Positions 1 through 5,555 of a stretch of DNA of 5,555 nucleotides are shown here, piece after piece. Positions within the stretch are counted from its first letter, which is position 1. Each line of letters opens with the position of its first letter. The stretch comes from Flavobacteriaceae bacterium. Lineage in GTDB: Bacteria; Bacteroidota; Bacteroidia; Flavobacteriales; Flavobacteriaceae. Both the position numbers and the translations under genes were made by a program. The stretch is from contig CANCFZ010000155.1 of NCBI GenBank assembly GCA_947377425.1, positions 1-5,555 on the forward strand, read 5' to 3'. Below the pieces are notes generated by a model that saw nothing but the letters and a program-made list of their open reading frames with translations, was not told where the DNA came from and ran no database searches.

Positions 1-825
1 AACAAAACCAAAGAATTAGAAAATTACTTTCAACTGCATGTCACTTTTGAAACCAAAGACAGCATGGGAGCCAATTTTATAAACTCTTGTTTAGAGCAAT
101 TGGCAAAAACATTAAAAGAAGAGGCACAACAATATACTAATTTTTCAAATGAAGAAAAAGATATTGAAGTAGTGATGAGTATTCTTTCTAATTATGTACC
201 AAATTGTATTGTTCGTGCGGAAGTTTCCTGTAAAATAGAAGAATTAGCCGAAAAGAAAATAGAAAATCCTCTGGAGTTTGCCGAGAAGTTTATTCAAGCT
301 ATTAACATTGCAGAAATTGAACCTTTTAGAGCGGTAACACACAACAAAGGAATTATGAATGGTGTTGATGCGGTGGTATTAGCAACCGGAAATGATTTTC
401 GTGCTGTTGAAGCTGGAGTTCACGCTTATGCCTCAAGAAGCGGAAAATACTCAAGTTTATCACATGCCAAAATAGAAAACGGCATCTTTACTTTTTGGAT
501 GGAAATTCCATTAGCATTGGGAACTGTGGGCGGATTAACTTCGCTTCATCCTTTAGTGAAAATGGCCTCAGAAATTTTAGGAAAACCATCAGCTCACGAA
601 TTAATGCAACTGGTTGCTGTTACAGGTTTGGCTCAGAATTTTGCTGCTTTGCGATCATTGACCACAACAGGAATTCAAGAAGGGCACATGAAAATGCACC
701 TGAATAATATTTTAAACCAATATGAAGCAACTCTCGAAGAACGGATTGCCATTACAAAACATTTTGAAAAGAATGTGGTTTCGCATGCATCGGTTGTAGC
801 ATTAATTGAGAATTTAAGAAAATAG
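1..825 (+). CDS. mvaA: Hydroxymethylglutaryl-CoA reductase, class II (degradative type), 3' part; 5' end outside window
   Basis: The enzyme interconverts HMG-CoA and mevalonate with NAD(P)H in the cytoplasm; in Bacteroidota it is expected to feed mevalonate-pathway isoprenoid synthesis despite the 'degradative' family label. The frame is open from base 1, so the ATG at 64 is internal: it lies inside the conserved DSMGANFINS motif (codons 20-29), where the family has DAMGAN. About 274 C-terminal codons are visible of an enzyme usually near 430. By alignment with the Pseudomonas mevalonii enzyme, the catalytic Lys267 is the K of HNKGIMNG (codon 116), Asp283 is the D of ATGNDFRA (codon 132), His381 is the first H of GHMKMH (685-687), and the substrate-binding Arg261 and Asn271 are also kept. 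GTVGGLT is at codons 174-180. The catalytic Glu (ENVIG region) lies before the window. The 45-residue tail after the His matches the usual flap domain, so the 3' end looks intact. A GHMP kinase follows on the same strand. Confidence 0.95.
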   Translation, partial: NKTKELENYFQLHVTFETKDSMGANFINSCLEQLAKTLKEEAQQYTNFSNEEKDIEVVMSILSNYVPNCIVRAEVSCKIEELAEKKIENPLEFAEKFIQAINIAEIEPFRAVTHNKGIMNGVDAVVLATGNDFRAVEAGVHAYASRSGKYSSLSHAKIENGIFTFWMEIPLALGTVGGLTSLHPLVKMASEILGKPSAHELMQLVAVTGLAQNFAALRSLTTTGIQEGHMKMHLNNILNQYEATLEERIAITKHFEKNVVSHASVVALIENLRK

Positions 826-840
826 AAAACAATAAAAGCA

Positions 841-864
841 CTTCGACTGCGCTCAGTGTGACAG
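841..864. repeat. Dispersed intergenic repeat fragment (CTTCGACTGCGCTCAG type)
   Basis: This GC-rich stretch stands out in AT-rich intergenic DNA, 16 bp after the HMG-CoA reductase stop. It reads CTTCGACTGCGCTCAG followed by TGTGACAG. From memory, near-identical strings recur between genes in many Bacteroidota genomes, so I call it a copy or remnant of a dispersed repeat. Only one copy is present here, so the repeat status rests on recollection and not on this window. It contains a small stem, ACTG (846-849) with CAGT (854-857). No coding role is seen. Confidence 0.55.
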
Positions 865-865
865 T

Positions 866-886
866 ATAGTTAGTAGTAGTAACTAT
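866..886. repeat. 7-bp inverted repeat with GTAGTAG loop
   Basis: The arms ATAGTTA (866-872) and TAACTAT (880-886) are perfect reverse complements around a 7-base loop. It sits directly after the GC-rich repeat fragment and four bases before a TAnnTTTG match. No T-run follows it, so it is a poor intrinsic terminator. It could be an operator, part of the repeat element, or chance in AT-rich DNA. Confidence 0.35.
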
Positions 887-889
887 TGC

Positions 890-897
890 TAAATTTG
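890..897 (+). promoter_or_regulatory. Candidate Bacteroidota -7 box for the GHMP kinase gene
   Basis: TAAATTTG is an exact match to TAnnTTTG, the -7 element used by the primary sigma factor of Bacteroidota. No clear TTG/TTTG -33 element lies 17-23 bp upstream, which weakens the call. If used, transcription would start near 903 and give a leader of about 85 nt that carries the CTTTG repeat. A competing candidate is CACCTTTG at 969-976, one mismatch from consensus, with a TTTG at 949-952 as -33 (spacer 16). That one would leave only a few bases of leader. Confidence 0.3.
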
Positions 898-930
898 GGA
901 AGTGTACAATTTAAATAAACAGATAAAAAA

Positions 931-978
931 ACTTTGCGACTTAGTGTCTTTGTGGCAAAAAAACATAGCACCTTTGCA
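931..978. repeat. CTTTG-rich intergenic repeat (flavobacterial type) upstream of the kinase start
   Basis: Three CTTTG units start at 932, 948 and 972, in the contexts CTTTGCGACTTAG, CTTTGTGGCAAAA and CTTTGCAGCAAA. I recall very similar CTTTGCG/CTTTGTGG strings as abundant intergenic repeats in Flavobacterium and relatives, which supports a dispersed-repeat call; this rests on memory, not on a second copy here. The frame of the downstream kinase stays open through it from a TTG at 934, so an automatic caller may add 18 false residues to the protein. The TTTG cores also resemble Bacteroidota promoter elements. Confidence 0.5.
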
Positions 979-987
979 GCAAACCCC

Positions 988-1902
988 ATGAAAAAAACAT
1001 TCTACAGCAACGGAAAATTATTAATCACAGGAGAATATGTAGTTCTTGATGGTGCCAAAGCATTAGCATTACCCACCAAGTTCGGTCAAAACTTAATCAT
1101 CGAAGAATCAGAAAATGATTTAATTCATTGGAAAAGCCACGACCACGATGGTAGCATTTGGTTTGAAGAAACTATTCCGTTTTCATCAGTGATTGAAAAA
1201 AAGAATTACAATGAAAATCACAACATCAAAAATACATTAATTGAGATTCTACATGAAGCCTACCAATTAAACTCCGACTTCATTACAAGTTCAAAAGGAT
1301 ACAGAATAACAACTGAACTTACTTTTCCTAAATTTTGGGGTTTGGGCACTTCGTCTACACTAATCAACAATATTGCTCAATGGTTAGAAATTGATGCGTA
1401 TGAACTACTTAAAAAGAGTTTTGGAGGAAGTGGTTATGACTTGGCATGCGCTCAAAATGATTCTGCAATTATTTATCAAATAGTAGATGATAAACCAACT
1501 GTTGAAAACATAAGCTTTCATCCCAATTTTACTCAAAACATATACTTCGTTTACCTGAATAGAAAACAAAGTAGCAAAGCAGCAATTGCATCCTATTTAG
1601 ACAAACAAGGAAACATTGCCACTACTATTAAAACTATAAATGACATTACTAAAACAGTAGTGAACTCGACGGAGCCTAAAGAATTCGCTCATGCGTTATT
1701 ACAACACGAAATTGAAATGAGTTCTGTTTTGGAATTACAAACCGTTCAAGAGGCGTTATTTAATGACTTCGGAGGTGTAATAAAAAGTCTTGGAGCTTGG
1801 GGTGGTGATTTTGTATTGGCAATTTCAAAAGAAAACCCTACTGATTATTTTAAAGAAAGAGGTTTTGAAGTAGTTATTCCCTATAACGAAATGATATTGT
1901 AA
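988..1902 (+). CDS. GHMP-superfamily kinase, GYD[IL]A type (mevalonate-pathway associated)
   Basis: A 304-residue cytoplasmic small-molecule kinase of the GHMP (galacto/homoserine/mevalonate/phosphomevalonate) superfamily. The N-terminal motif is YSNGKLLITGEYVVLDGA (residues 6-23), with GE as in mevalonate kinases. The ATP-binding motif 2 is PKFWGLGTSS (114-123), slightly divergent from PxxxGLGSSA. GGSGYDLACA (146-155) holds the expected catalytic Asp151. The C-terminal motif 3 is SLGAWGGDFVLA (267-278). The GSGYDLA signature matches what I know as the GYDIA family of Bacteroidota, whose substrate is, to my knowledge, unassigned. Placement beside HMG-CoA reductase suggests mevalonate or phosphomevalonate as substrate, but this is inference. 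The ATG at 988 is preferred over the in-frame TTG at 934 because MKKTFYSNGKLL fits the family N-terminus, while the extra 18 codons are translated repeat DNA. No Shine-Dalgarno precedes it, as is normal in this phylum. It ends at the bidirectional terminator. Confidence 0.9.
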   Translation: MKKTFYSNGKLLITGEYVVLDGAKALALPTKFGQNLIIEESENDLIHWKSHDHDGSIWFEETIPFSSVIEKKNYNENHNIKNTLIEILHEAYQLNSDFITSSKGYRITTELTFPKFWGLGTSSTLINNIAQWLEIDAYELLKKSFGGSGYDLACAQNDSAIIYQIVDDKPTVENISFHPNFTQNIYFVYLNRKQSSKAAIASYLDKQGNIATTIKTINDITKTVVNSTEPKEFAHALLQHEIEMSSVLELQTVQEALFNDFGGVIKSLGAWGGDFVLAISKENPTDYFKERGFEVVIPYNEMIL

Positions 1903-1922
1903 TATCCAAATAGTATAAAACC

Positions 1923-1960
1923 AAAAATCCCGAACACTGCTGCCTCGGGATTTTTTATTT
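1923..1960. terminator. Bidirectional intrinsic terminator between convergent genes
   Basis: A perfect 11-bp stem, AAAAATCCCGA (1923-1933) with TCGGGATTTTT (1945-1955), encloses an 11-base loop. The plus strand continues in T (1951-1956, then ATTT), ending kinase transcripts. The complement of the A-run at 1923-1927 gives a T-run on the minus strand, ending transcripts of the isomerase gene, whose stop is at 1976-1978. The position between two convergent stop codons, about 20 bp from each, supports the two-way role. Confidence 0.88.
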
Positions 1961-1975
1961 TAAAGATTGAATCTA

Positions 1976-4075
1976 CTAATAAAATTCTAATCTGTTATCA
2001 TCAATTTTAGCATCTGATTTTAATGCTGGGAAAACTCTACCTGATTGTTGTGCATTGTTTGCTTTCAATTTGTTTACATAATCATCATACTTAGGCAATT
2101 TTGGAGCTTTAACAACTGATTTAGTTTTAACAACATAAACACCAGAATTTCCTTCAATTGGAGCAGATACTTTACCAGCAGCCAATCCGAATGCAGCACC
2201 AACAACTTTAGGCTCAGAACCTACATTAGCTAAAACAGCGTTTTCTACAGAAGCAACTGGAGCATTTTGAACTGTAGTAGCATTAGATGCAGCAATTGCT
2301 TCTAAAGTAGCACCTTTCATTTTAGCCATTATTTTCTCAGCTTTCTTTTTGTTTTTGATAATTCCCTCTACAGATGGTTTAGCATCTTCAACAGTCATTA
2401 ATCCTTTTTCGTTGATTTTTTTCAATCTTGCGATTACATTTCCAACATTTACAACTTCAAATCTTTTTACGTCACCTACATTAGTATCGCTAGTGTAAGC
2501 CCATTTAACAATTTGTCTTTGATTTCCAGCCGCACCAAAAGCTTCGTCCATTGCTTTCGCTTTGATTGCAGGATTAACTGTTAATTTAGCCGCTTTTGCA
2601 GTTGCAGCAAAATCTTTAGTTTGAGCATCCATTTCAAATTGAGTAGCTTTAGTGTAAGCCTCATTTGTTGTAGTTTCAGATGGTTCTATTTTTTGAGCAA
2701 CAGTAGCTAAACGAATAGCATCTTGTTTGTCGGTTACATTAATAATGTGGTACCCGAATTCTGTTTCAACCATACCAATTTTTCCAACTGGATTAGCAAA
2801 TACATAATCATTAAAAGGTTTTACCATTTGTCCAGGTCCAAAATATCCTAAATCACCACCTTGTTGTGCCGATGAATCATCAGAGTTAGTCAAAGCCAAC
2901 ATCATGAAACTTCCAGGATTTGCAAGCGCTTGAGCCAATAACATATCCGCTTTAGCTTTAGCTTGTTCTTTGGTTCTTTTCTCTTTTTTGTTTGGTAATT
3001 TTGTTCCTTCCCAACTGATTAAGATATGACTAGCTTTTGCTTTAGCTCCAGCTTTTCTTCCCATTGCTTTAGAAAGACAATAATAATTTCCATTAATATA
3101 TGGTCCATAGATTTCACCTGCAGGTAAAGCAAATAATTTATCTGCGTGTTCAGCTGGCAAATCTTGTTTAGTTACATAAGTTGAATCGTAAGGTTTGTCA
3201 GAATTTGCACCAACAAACTCAGCTACATTTGTAGCAGATTTGAAACTTGGTAATGTATCATTAGTTTTAGTTTCGCTATTGTAAACAACACTTCCAGAAA
3301 GCAAACCATTGATTTTAGCTTTCATTTCTTCTTCATCTTTAGCAGATGGTTTGTCTTCAATTAAAACGTATTCAATTTCACGAGTTTCTTCAGCTTTGAA
3401 TTTCTTCTCGTTTTTCTTCATGTAGTCAAGAATGTCAGCGTCTGTAACTTTTACATCACTATCTTTTACAGTAGAATACAATACAGAAACGTAATCAAAG
3501 TTTACTTTGTCAGCTTCTAATTTATATTTGAATTGACCGTCAGCATTAGTAGTATACATACCACCTTTAATCATAGCACTATAAATTTGGAATTTAGAGT
3601 TGATTTCAGCATCAGTTTGTCTATCTTCAAATGCTTTAGCTTGTTCTGGATTATTTTTGAAATATTCCTTAAATTTAGCTAAGTCGAATTTACCTAATTG
3701 GTTTAAAAACTGAGGGTTTTGACCAATATTTGGATCTTTCTTGAAAATTTCAATAATATTATTTTCACTTGTACGAATTCCTGCTTTTTCAAATTGATCA
3801 GAAATTAATGAAATAGCAACTTCTTGATCCCAAACTTGGTTAGCTGCTTGAATTTGAGTCATCGGTTGTCCGTTTTGACCATTTTTTTCAACATTCGCTA
3901 CTTTTATTCTAAATTGGTCGAAAGAAACATCTTTTCCATTTATACTTCCTACGTCTTTAGCTTGACTTTTAAAGCCCTTTGTGAACAAATCCTGAACAAC
4001 AAAAGCCAAAAGAGCGAACCCAATAGCAAGTAAAAGTAATCCTGAACGTTTTCTAATTTTTTGTAAAACTGCCAT
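1976..4075 (-). CDS. ppiD: PpiD/SurA-like membrane-anchored peptidyl-prolyl cis-trans isomerase
   Basis: A 699-residue foldase/chaperone expected to be anchored in the inner membrane and to act on exported proteins in the periplasm. A basic N-terminus (MAVLQKIRKR) precedes one membrane helix (about 12-30) that is an uncleaved anchor, giving N-in/C-out topology. Residues about 37-200 form the SurA_N/PpiD-type chaperone region, with VGSINGKDVSFDQF typical of its start. The parvulin domain spans about 347-450 (KASHILI to FGYHIINV), and the active-site set is present: His350, Asp408 (GGDLGYF), Met417, Phe421 and His443. Segments 230-336 and about 530-652 look like further, degenerate parvulin modules. 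The C-terminus ends DDNRLEFY, as I recall from Bacteroidota homologues. It is somewhat longer than E. coli PpiD (623 residues). The ATG at 4075 is chosen because it starts the basic-plus-hydrophobic anchor. It lies downstream of a CNNM-family gene and converges on the GHMP kinase gene. Confidence 0.93.
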   Translation of the reverse strand: MAVLQKIRKRSGLLLLAIGFALLAFVVQDLFTKGFKSQAKDVGSINGKDVSFDQFRIKVANVEKNGQNGQPMTQIQAANQVWDQEVAISLISDQFEKAGIRTSENNIIEIFKKDPNIGQNPQFLNQLGKFDLAKFKEYFKNNPEQAKAFEDRQTDAEINSKFQIYSAMIKGGMYTTNADGQFKYKLEADKVNFDYVSVLYSTVKDSDVKVTDADILDYMKKNEKKFKAEETREIEYVLIEDKPSAKDEEEMKAKINGLLSGSVVYNSETKTNDTLPSFKSATNVAEFVGANSDKPYDSTYVTKQDLPAEHADKLFALPAGEIYGPYINGNYYCLSKAMGRKAGAKAKASHILISWEGTKLPNKKEKRTKEQAKAKADMLLAQALANPGSFMMLALTNSDDSSAQQGGDLGYFGPGQMVKPFNDYVFANPVGKIGMVETEFGYHIINVTDKQDAIRLATVAQKIEPSETTTNEAYTKATQFEMDAQTKDFAATAKAAKLTVNPAIKAKAMDEAFGAAGNQRQIVKWAYTSDTNVGDVKRFEVVNVGNVIARLKKINEKGLMTVEDAKPSVEGIIKNKKKAEKIMAKMKGATLEAIAASNATTVQNAPVASVENAVLANVGSEPKVVGAAFGLAAGKVSAPIEGNSGVYVVKTKSVVKAPKLPKYDDYVNKLKANNAQQSGRVFPALKSDAKIDDNRLEFY

Positions 4076-4131
4076 TTCTATATATGTTAATTTTTTATTT
4101 CAGTTTGCGAAAATACAATTATCTATGAAAT

Positions 4132-4155
4132 AATTATAGTTGTAACACTATAATT
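4132..4155. promoter_or_regulatory. 9-bp inverted repeat upstream of the PPIase gene, possible operator
   Basis: AATTATAGT (4132-4140) and ACTATAATT (4147-4155) are perfect reverse complements around a 6-base spacer, 57 bp upstream of the isomerase start codon. Neither strand has a T-run right after it, so it is a weak terminator candidate. On the minus strand TATTTTCG (4115 down to 4108) is one mismatch from the TAnnTTTG -7 box; with that box the inverted repeat would cover the -33 region, the place for a regulator site. No good TTG -33 is visible, so the promoter part is weak. Chance symmetry in AT-rich DNA is possible. Confidence 0.35.
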
Positions 4156-4184
4156 TACAATAAAAAAGTATTTTTTTTTCATAA

Positions 4185-5444
4185 TCACTCTGAAATGGTC
4201 ATTTTAACCACTTCTATTTTCTTATTTGTAGCTTCTTCAATTACAAAATGAAAGTTTTCAATTACTATTTCATCGCCTTTTTGTGGAAATTCTTTGGAAG
4301 TATTTACAATAAATCCGCCTAAAGTTCCATAAGAATCATTTTCTGGAATATTCAATTTGTATTCTTGATTGAGATATTCAACATCCAATCGCGCAGAAAA
4401 AAGATAGGTTTTTTCATCTATTTGCTTTTCCGTTAGTTCTTGATCGTTATCATGCTCGTCTTCAATTTCTCCGAAAAGTTCTTCTATAATATCTTCAACA
4501 GTAATAATTCCAGCAGTTCCGCCATATTCATCGAGAACAACGGCAACACTTTTTCTTTTTTTGGTAAGCAAACTCAATGCGTCTTTGATAAAAATTGTTT
4601 CTGGAACAAATTCAACTGGAATCAAAATTGATTTTATACTTTTTGGTTTCTTGAATAATTCAAATGAATGTACATAACCTATAATATCGTCTAATGAATT
4701 TTGATAAACCAATATTTTAGAATATCCAGTAGAAACAAACAATTCACGAAGTTCAGAAATTGAGTCGTAAATATCAACGGCAACTAACTCTGTTCGAGGC
4801 GTCATTATATCACGCGCTTTAACTCCAGAGAATTCAAGTGCATTTTGAAATATTTGAATTTCCGAATCTACTTCTTCATGATCTTGAACCGAACTCATTT
4901 GCTCATTGATGTAGTTTCCTAATTCGCCTTTACTGAAAAAAGCTGGTACATAATCGCCTTCTGTTTTAAAGAATTTCTTTAGAATAAAATCGGAAATCCA
5001 AATTACGAATGTCGATATATAACTAAAACTCACGTAGAAAATATAACTTGGAACTGCAAAAAATTTCATCAAGTTATTGGCATAAATTTGAAAAAAAACT
5101 TTTGGCAAAAACTCTGACGTTATTAAAACTATAAGTGTTGAAATAATAGTTTGTGTTAAAAACGACGTGAAATCTGACATGTGAAAGGACAATGATTTTA
5201 TCCATTTCATTAATAAATCACCCATAAAAAAACCGTAAACTACCATTGAAACATTATTGCCAACTAACATAGTGGCAATAAATTTGGATGGCTTTTCGGT
5301 AAGTTTAGTTAGAATTCTTGAAATAAAATTGTCTTGCTTTTTTTCTATTTCTAGAAAAATCTTATTGGAAGAAACAAAGGCTATTTCCATTCCAGAAAAG
5401 AACGCGCAAAGAAGTAAACATATTAGAATTACAACTAATTCCAT
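4185..5444 (-). CDS. CNNM/CBS/CorC_HlyC-domain membrane protein ('hemolysin family', CorC/CorB-like)
   Basis: A 419-residue inner-membrane protein of the CNNM/CorC family, members of which move or regulate Mg2+ and other divalent cations; 'hemolysin' is a historical label. The CNNM (DUF21) domain covers about 1-190, with hydrophobic segments near 3-25, 57-77, 96-118 and 128-155. Its signatures are FFSGMEIAF (15-23), GNNVSMVVYG (62-71) and SEFLPK (110-115). The CBS pair spans about 207-330, including RDIMTPRTEL (211-220) and DEYGGTAGIITVEDIIEE (305-322), normally an adenine-nucleotide binding module. The CorC_HlyC domain is about 342-417 with YGTLGGFIV (372-380). Domain order and length are standard and nothing is truncated. 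The start codon at 5444 begins on the base after the TAA of the preceding gene, implying an operon with translational coupling. The related gliding protein GldE has the same architecture, but the N-terminus here fits the general family better. Confidence 0.92.
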   Translation of the reverse strand: MELVVILICLLLCAFFSGMEIAFVSSNKIFLEIEKKQDNFISRILTKLTEKPSKFIATMLVGNNVSMVVYGFFMGDLLMKWIKSLSFHMSDFTSFLTQTIISTLIVLITSEFLPKVFFQIYANNLMKFFAVPSYIFYVSFSYISTFVIWISDFILKKFFKTEGDYVPAFFSKGELGNYINEQMSSVQDHEEVDSEIQIFQNALEFSGVKARDIMTPRTELVAVDIYDSISELRELFVSTGYSKILVYQNSLDDIIGYVHSFELFKKPKSIKSILIPVEFVPETIFIKDALSLLTKKRKSVAVVLDEYGGTAGIITVEDIIEELFGEIEDEHDNDQELTEKQIDEKTYLFSARLDVEYLNQEYKLNIPENDSYGTLGGFIVNTSKEFPQKGDEIVIENFHFVIEEATNKKIEVVKMTISE

Positions 5445-5555
5445 TTAAGATTGGTTCGATTTTTCTTGTCGGTCTCTTTCAGCAAATTTTTTGGCAAAAT
5501 TACTTCTAAAAAAGTAAAGAAAAACAGCCGATGCTCCTAAAATAAAACTCAACCA
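5445..5555 (-). CDS. C-terminal part of an unidentified membrane protein, cut by window edge
   Basis: On the minus strand a frame is open from the window end to a TAA at 5447-5445, giving 36 residues. It begins with a hydrophobic stretch (WLSFILGASAVFLYFF), followed by a charged, mostly basic tail (RSNFAKKFAERDRQEKSNQS). This looks like a membrane helix with a cytoplasmic tail. I do not recognise the family. The stop codon directly abuts the ATG of the CNNM gene with no gap, which is the main reason to believe the frame is a real gene. In related genomes I recall lptC (LPS export) lying upstream of this CNNM gene, but LptC has its membrane helix at the N-terminus, so this end does not look like LptC. 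It could be a very short protein or the end of a larger one. Confidence 0.6.
   Translation of the reverse strand, partial: WLSFILGASAVFLYFFRSNFAKKFAERDRQEKSNQS

Noticed and set aside
64..66. ATG at 64 as the real start of the HMG-CoA reductase
   Set aside because: It lies within the conserved DSMGAN motif, the frame is open to base 1, and the essential Glu region would be missing, so it is an internal Met.
495..707. 70-codon plus-strand frame inside the HMG-CoA reductase gene
   Set aside because: It overlaps the catalytic region of a strongly supported gene in another frame and shows no recognisable protein character.
871..880. TAG triplet run as a microsatellite
   Set aside because: There are only about three units, explained by the loop of the small inverted repeat.
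3824..4033. 69-codon plus-strand frame opposite the 5' end of the PPIase gene
   Set aside because: It is antisense to the conserved anchor and chaperone region; its composition is that of a complement of coding sequence.
4162..4179. A6-GTA-T9 tract after the CNNM stop as an intrinsic terminator
   Set aside because: The stem would be A-T pairs only with a 3-base loop and would be too weak; more likely it is homopolymer-rich intergenic DNA.
4440..4631. 63-codon plus-strand frame opposite the CNNM gene
   Set aside because: It is antisense to the CBS/CorC region; the Asn/Phe/Ser-rich translation is typical of a reverse-strand shadow.
4185..5444. Identification of the CNNM protein as gliding-motility protein GldE
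   Set aside because: The architecture is shared, but the N-terminal sequence fits the general Bacteroidota CNNM/hemolysin-family protein and no gld neighbour is visible.
5257..5448. 63-codon plus-strand frame opposite the CNNM start
   Set aside because: It is antisense to the conserved first membrane segments and has no independent support.
1..5555. CRISPR array, insertion sequence, tRNA/rRNA, defence or toxin-antitoxin system
   Set aside because: I saw no regularly spaced repeats, transposase-like frames, RNA gene sequences or defence-family motifs on either strand.

Overview
The window is AT-rich and reads as a chromosomal segment from a member of the Bacteroidota, most likely family Flavobacteriaceae and probably Flavobacterium or a close relative. 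The evidence is the protein families present (a class II HMG-CoA reductase next to a GYD[IL]A-type GHMP kinase; a membrane-anchored PpiD-like isomerase of about 700 residues starting MAVLQKIR; a CNNM/CorC protein), starts without Shine-Dalgarno sequences, TAnnTTTG-like promoter boxes, and intergenic repeat fragments of a kind I recall from flavobacterial genomes. The genus is inferred, not shown.

Left half, plus strand (1-1902): the 3' part of a class II HMG-CoA reductase gene (1-825, cut by the window edge) is followed after 162 bp by a small GHMP-superfamily kinase (988-1902). Both point to the mevalonate route to isoprenoids. The gap between them is unusually structured: a CTTCGACTGCGCTCAG-type repeat fragment (841-864), a short inverted repeat (866-886), a TAnnTTTG match (890-897), and a CTTTG-rich repeat (about 931-978) that runs almost up to the kinase start.

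Middle (1903-1975): an 11-bp GC-centred hairpin with A and T tracts on both sides forms a bidirectional terminator between the converging kinase and isomerase genes.

Right half, minus strand (5555 down to 1976): the C-terminal 36 codons of a small or partly seen membrane protein, a CNNM/CBS/CorC_HlyC protein that begins on the base after the preceding stop codon, then, after a 109-bp gap carrying a 9-bp inverted repeat, a PpiD-like periplasmic PPIase/chaperone. These look like a cell-envelope operon: divalent-cation handling at the inner membrane and folding of exported proteins.

I found no mobile element, CRISPR array, RNA gene, toxin-antitoxin or defence module. This is mostly ordinary core genome. 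The points worth a second look are the functionally unassigned GHMP kinase beside HMG-CoA reductase, the repeat-built leader in front of it, the apparent three-module parvulin architecture of the isomerase, and the inverted repeat upstream of the isomerase gene.
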